Source of the DNA: JANYLN01 sp041687575
GTDB lineage: Bacteria; Planctomycetota; Phycisphaerae; UBA1845; JANYLN01
Length of the DNA: 7,513 nt
Direction of reading: 5' to 3'
NCBI GenBank assembly: GCA_041687575.1
Contig: JAWLBS010000265.1
Location: forward strand, 1-7,513
Below the pieces are notes generated by a model. The model searched no databases and was not told the origin of the DNA. It was given only the letters and a program-made list of their open reading frames with translations. Below are positions 6,931-7,513 of this stretch, piece by piece (the first letter of the stretch is position 1; each line of letters opens with the position of its first letter). A program made the position numbers and the translations under genes.

Positions 6931-6959
6931 ATGCTACACATCGGAATGTGTGAAATCAA
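6931..6959 (-). promoter_or_regulatory. Predicted vapBC promoter
   Basis: On the minus strand TTGATT (6959-6954) and TAGCAT (6936-6931) are separated by exactly 17 bases. Each matches four of six consensus sigma-70 positions, and the region is the most A/T-rich near vapB. Transcription would begin near 6924, leaving a leader of about 15 bases that contains the ribosome site. Position, spacing and the palindrome in its spacer support each other. Confidence 0.55.
6936..6951. promoter_or_regulatory. Putative VapBC operator (inverted repeat in the promoter spacer)
   Basis: ACACAT (6936-6941) and ATGTGT (6946-6951) are a perfect inverted repeat around CGGA. It lies almost wholly between the predicted -35 and -10 boxes, so a bound ribbon-helix-helix dimer pair would block RNA polymerase. 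A further CACATC half-site occurs at 6925-6930, twelve bases from the matching CACATC at 6937-6942, and may help bind a second complex. Autorepression by VapBC through such palindromes is established for the family; binding here is inferred. Confidence 0.55.
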
Positions 6960-7083
6960 GGGATCCCGAGCCCGGTCAGGCGGGTGCCTTTCCCGGGACT
7001 CCGGCGATGGTACGGCCCTCGCCAGCGCCGGCGGGTTATTGTCTGTCGTCTCTTGCGGTCCCCCAACGACGATAGCGACAGCG

Positions 7084-7104
7084 GCCACGGCGCGGGGCCG
7101 TGGC
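7084..7104 (-). terminator. Hairpin downstream of thiD, possible terminator without a U-tract
   Basis: GCCACGGC (7084-7091) and its complement GCCGTGGC (7097-7104) form an 8-bp stem with a 5-base loop, starting about 46 bases after the thiD stop. On the minus strand it is followed by CGCTGTCGC and not by a run of T, so it does not meet the intrinsic terminator pattern. It may still mark the transcript end in a Rho-dependent or processing role. Confidence 0.3.
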
Positions 7105-7150
7105 GTTTAGCACAAGGTCTTGGTGGGCAATAGCCCGCCCTGCATGTACT

Positions 7151-7513
7151 TCAGCGGCTCTGCGTAGCATGCATGTTCACCGGTCCGAACCCCCCGCCAA
7201 GCCCCGGCGCCGTCCGGATCGCCTCTGTCACAAACCGCTTGGCCTGCGCGACGGCCGCCGCAACGTCCTCTCCTCTTGCCAGCAGCGCGGTGATTGCGGC
7301 CGAGTAGACGCACCCCGTGCCGTGCAGGTGACGCGTCTCGATGTGCTCGGCCTCGAACCGTTCAATGCGCCCCTGCGACCAGAGCAGGTCCACCGCCCGG
7401 CCCCGCAGCGACCCGCCCTTGACCAGCACGTGTCGCGGCCCGAGTCGCCCGATCGCCTCGGCGGCCGCGGCCATCGATGTCTCATCCACGGGCGCTGATC
7501 CCGCCAGGGCGGC
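7151..7513 (-). CDS. thiD: ThiD, hydroxymethylpyrimidine/phosphomethylpyrimidine kinase, C-terminal part
   Basis: The last 120 residues of a ribokinase-fold cytoplasmic kinase that phosphorylates 4-amino-5-hydroxymethyl-2-methylpyrimidine and then its monophosphate, giving the pyrimidine precursor for thiamin phosphate. The start is beyond the right edge; at the family's usual length of about 260-270, some 145 residues are missing. Visible motifs, counted from the edge, are VLVKGG (29-34), HGTGC (64-68, including the conserved catalytic Cys68 in the anion hole), AK.FV..AI (91-99), and GPVN (110-113) close to the C-terminus. The reading frame is continuous from the edge to TGA. The short tail after GPVN (MHATQSR) lacks the usual histidine right after GPVN. 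ThiD and the related pyridoxal kinase PdxK are homologous; the HGTGC and terminal GPVN pattern favours ThiD. It may also be part of a ThiDE fusion or operon upstream, which cannot be seen here. Confidence 0.9.
   Translation of the reverse strand, partial: AALAGSAPVDETSMAAAAEAIGRLGPRHVLVKGGSLRGRAVDLLWSQGRIERFEAEHIETRHLHGTGCVYSAAITALLARGEDVAAAVAQAKRFVTEAIRTAPGLGGGFGPVNMHATQSR

Larger units (their letters stand above)
6910..7150. other. Spacer between thiD and vapBC
   Basis: This 241-bp stretch contains no supported gene. It holds the vapB ribosome site, promoter and operator at its left end and a GC-rich hairpin (7084-7104) nearer thiD. The rest shows no recognisable element. Confidence 0.6.

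Noticed and set aside
7107..7313. Possible frameshift at the 3' end of thiD, as another frame continues past its stop
   Set aside because: The main frame keeps the conserved GPVN motif right up to the stop, which is where ThiD proteins end; the alternative frame shows no ThiD motifs.

Overview
The window is GC-rich and gene-dense. All five genes I can support lie on the minus strand, so transcription runs from high to low coordinates. Long secreted glycosidase-like proteins of the DUF4091/GH123 and GH42 types, together with intergenic motifs I associate with planctomycete genomes, point to a planctomycete-like bacterium, possibly an environmental Phycisphaerae relative. This is an inference from gene style and repeats, with no phylogenetic marker in the window.

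Layout from the right edge, in the direction of transcription: (1) the C-terminal 120 codons of thiD (7513-7151), a thiamin-pathway kinase whose start lies outside the window; (2) a 241-bp spacer with a GC-rich hairpin and a promoter/operator-like element; (3) a type II toxin-antitoxin pair, vapB (6909-6709) and vapC (6712-6305), overlapping by four bases; (4) a 316-bp spacer with no convincing gene and a possible promoter; (5) a 981-residue secreted DUF4091/GH123-like protein (5988-3043); (6) a 278-bp spacer with a perfect 11-bp inverted repeat and other repeat-like blocks; (7) a 906-residue secreted GH42-like protein with a beta-galactosidase trimerisation-type domain (2764-44); (8) an 11-bp-stem hairpin at 1-26, probably the terminator of that gene.

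The two exported proteins are probably carbohydrate-active enzymes or glycan-binding relatives that work on the same or related substrates outside the cytoplasm. Their co-orientation is suggestive, but the repeat-filled gap leaves it open whether they share a transcript. The vapBC module is a self-contained regulatory unit with no evident functional link to the glycosidases, and thiD is housekeeping.

The most notable details are: a histidine in VapC where the PIN-domain family normally has a catalytic aspartate; a neat inverted repeat sitting inside the predicted vapBC promoter spacer; a GH42-like enzyme whose usual nucleophile motif I cannot find; the composite architecture of the DUF4091 protein; and the dispersed-repeat-like mosaic between the two large genes. 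I found no CRISPR array, tRNA, rRNA, insertion sequence or clearly new defence system.
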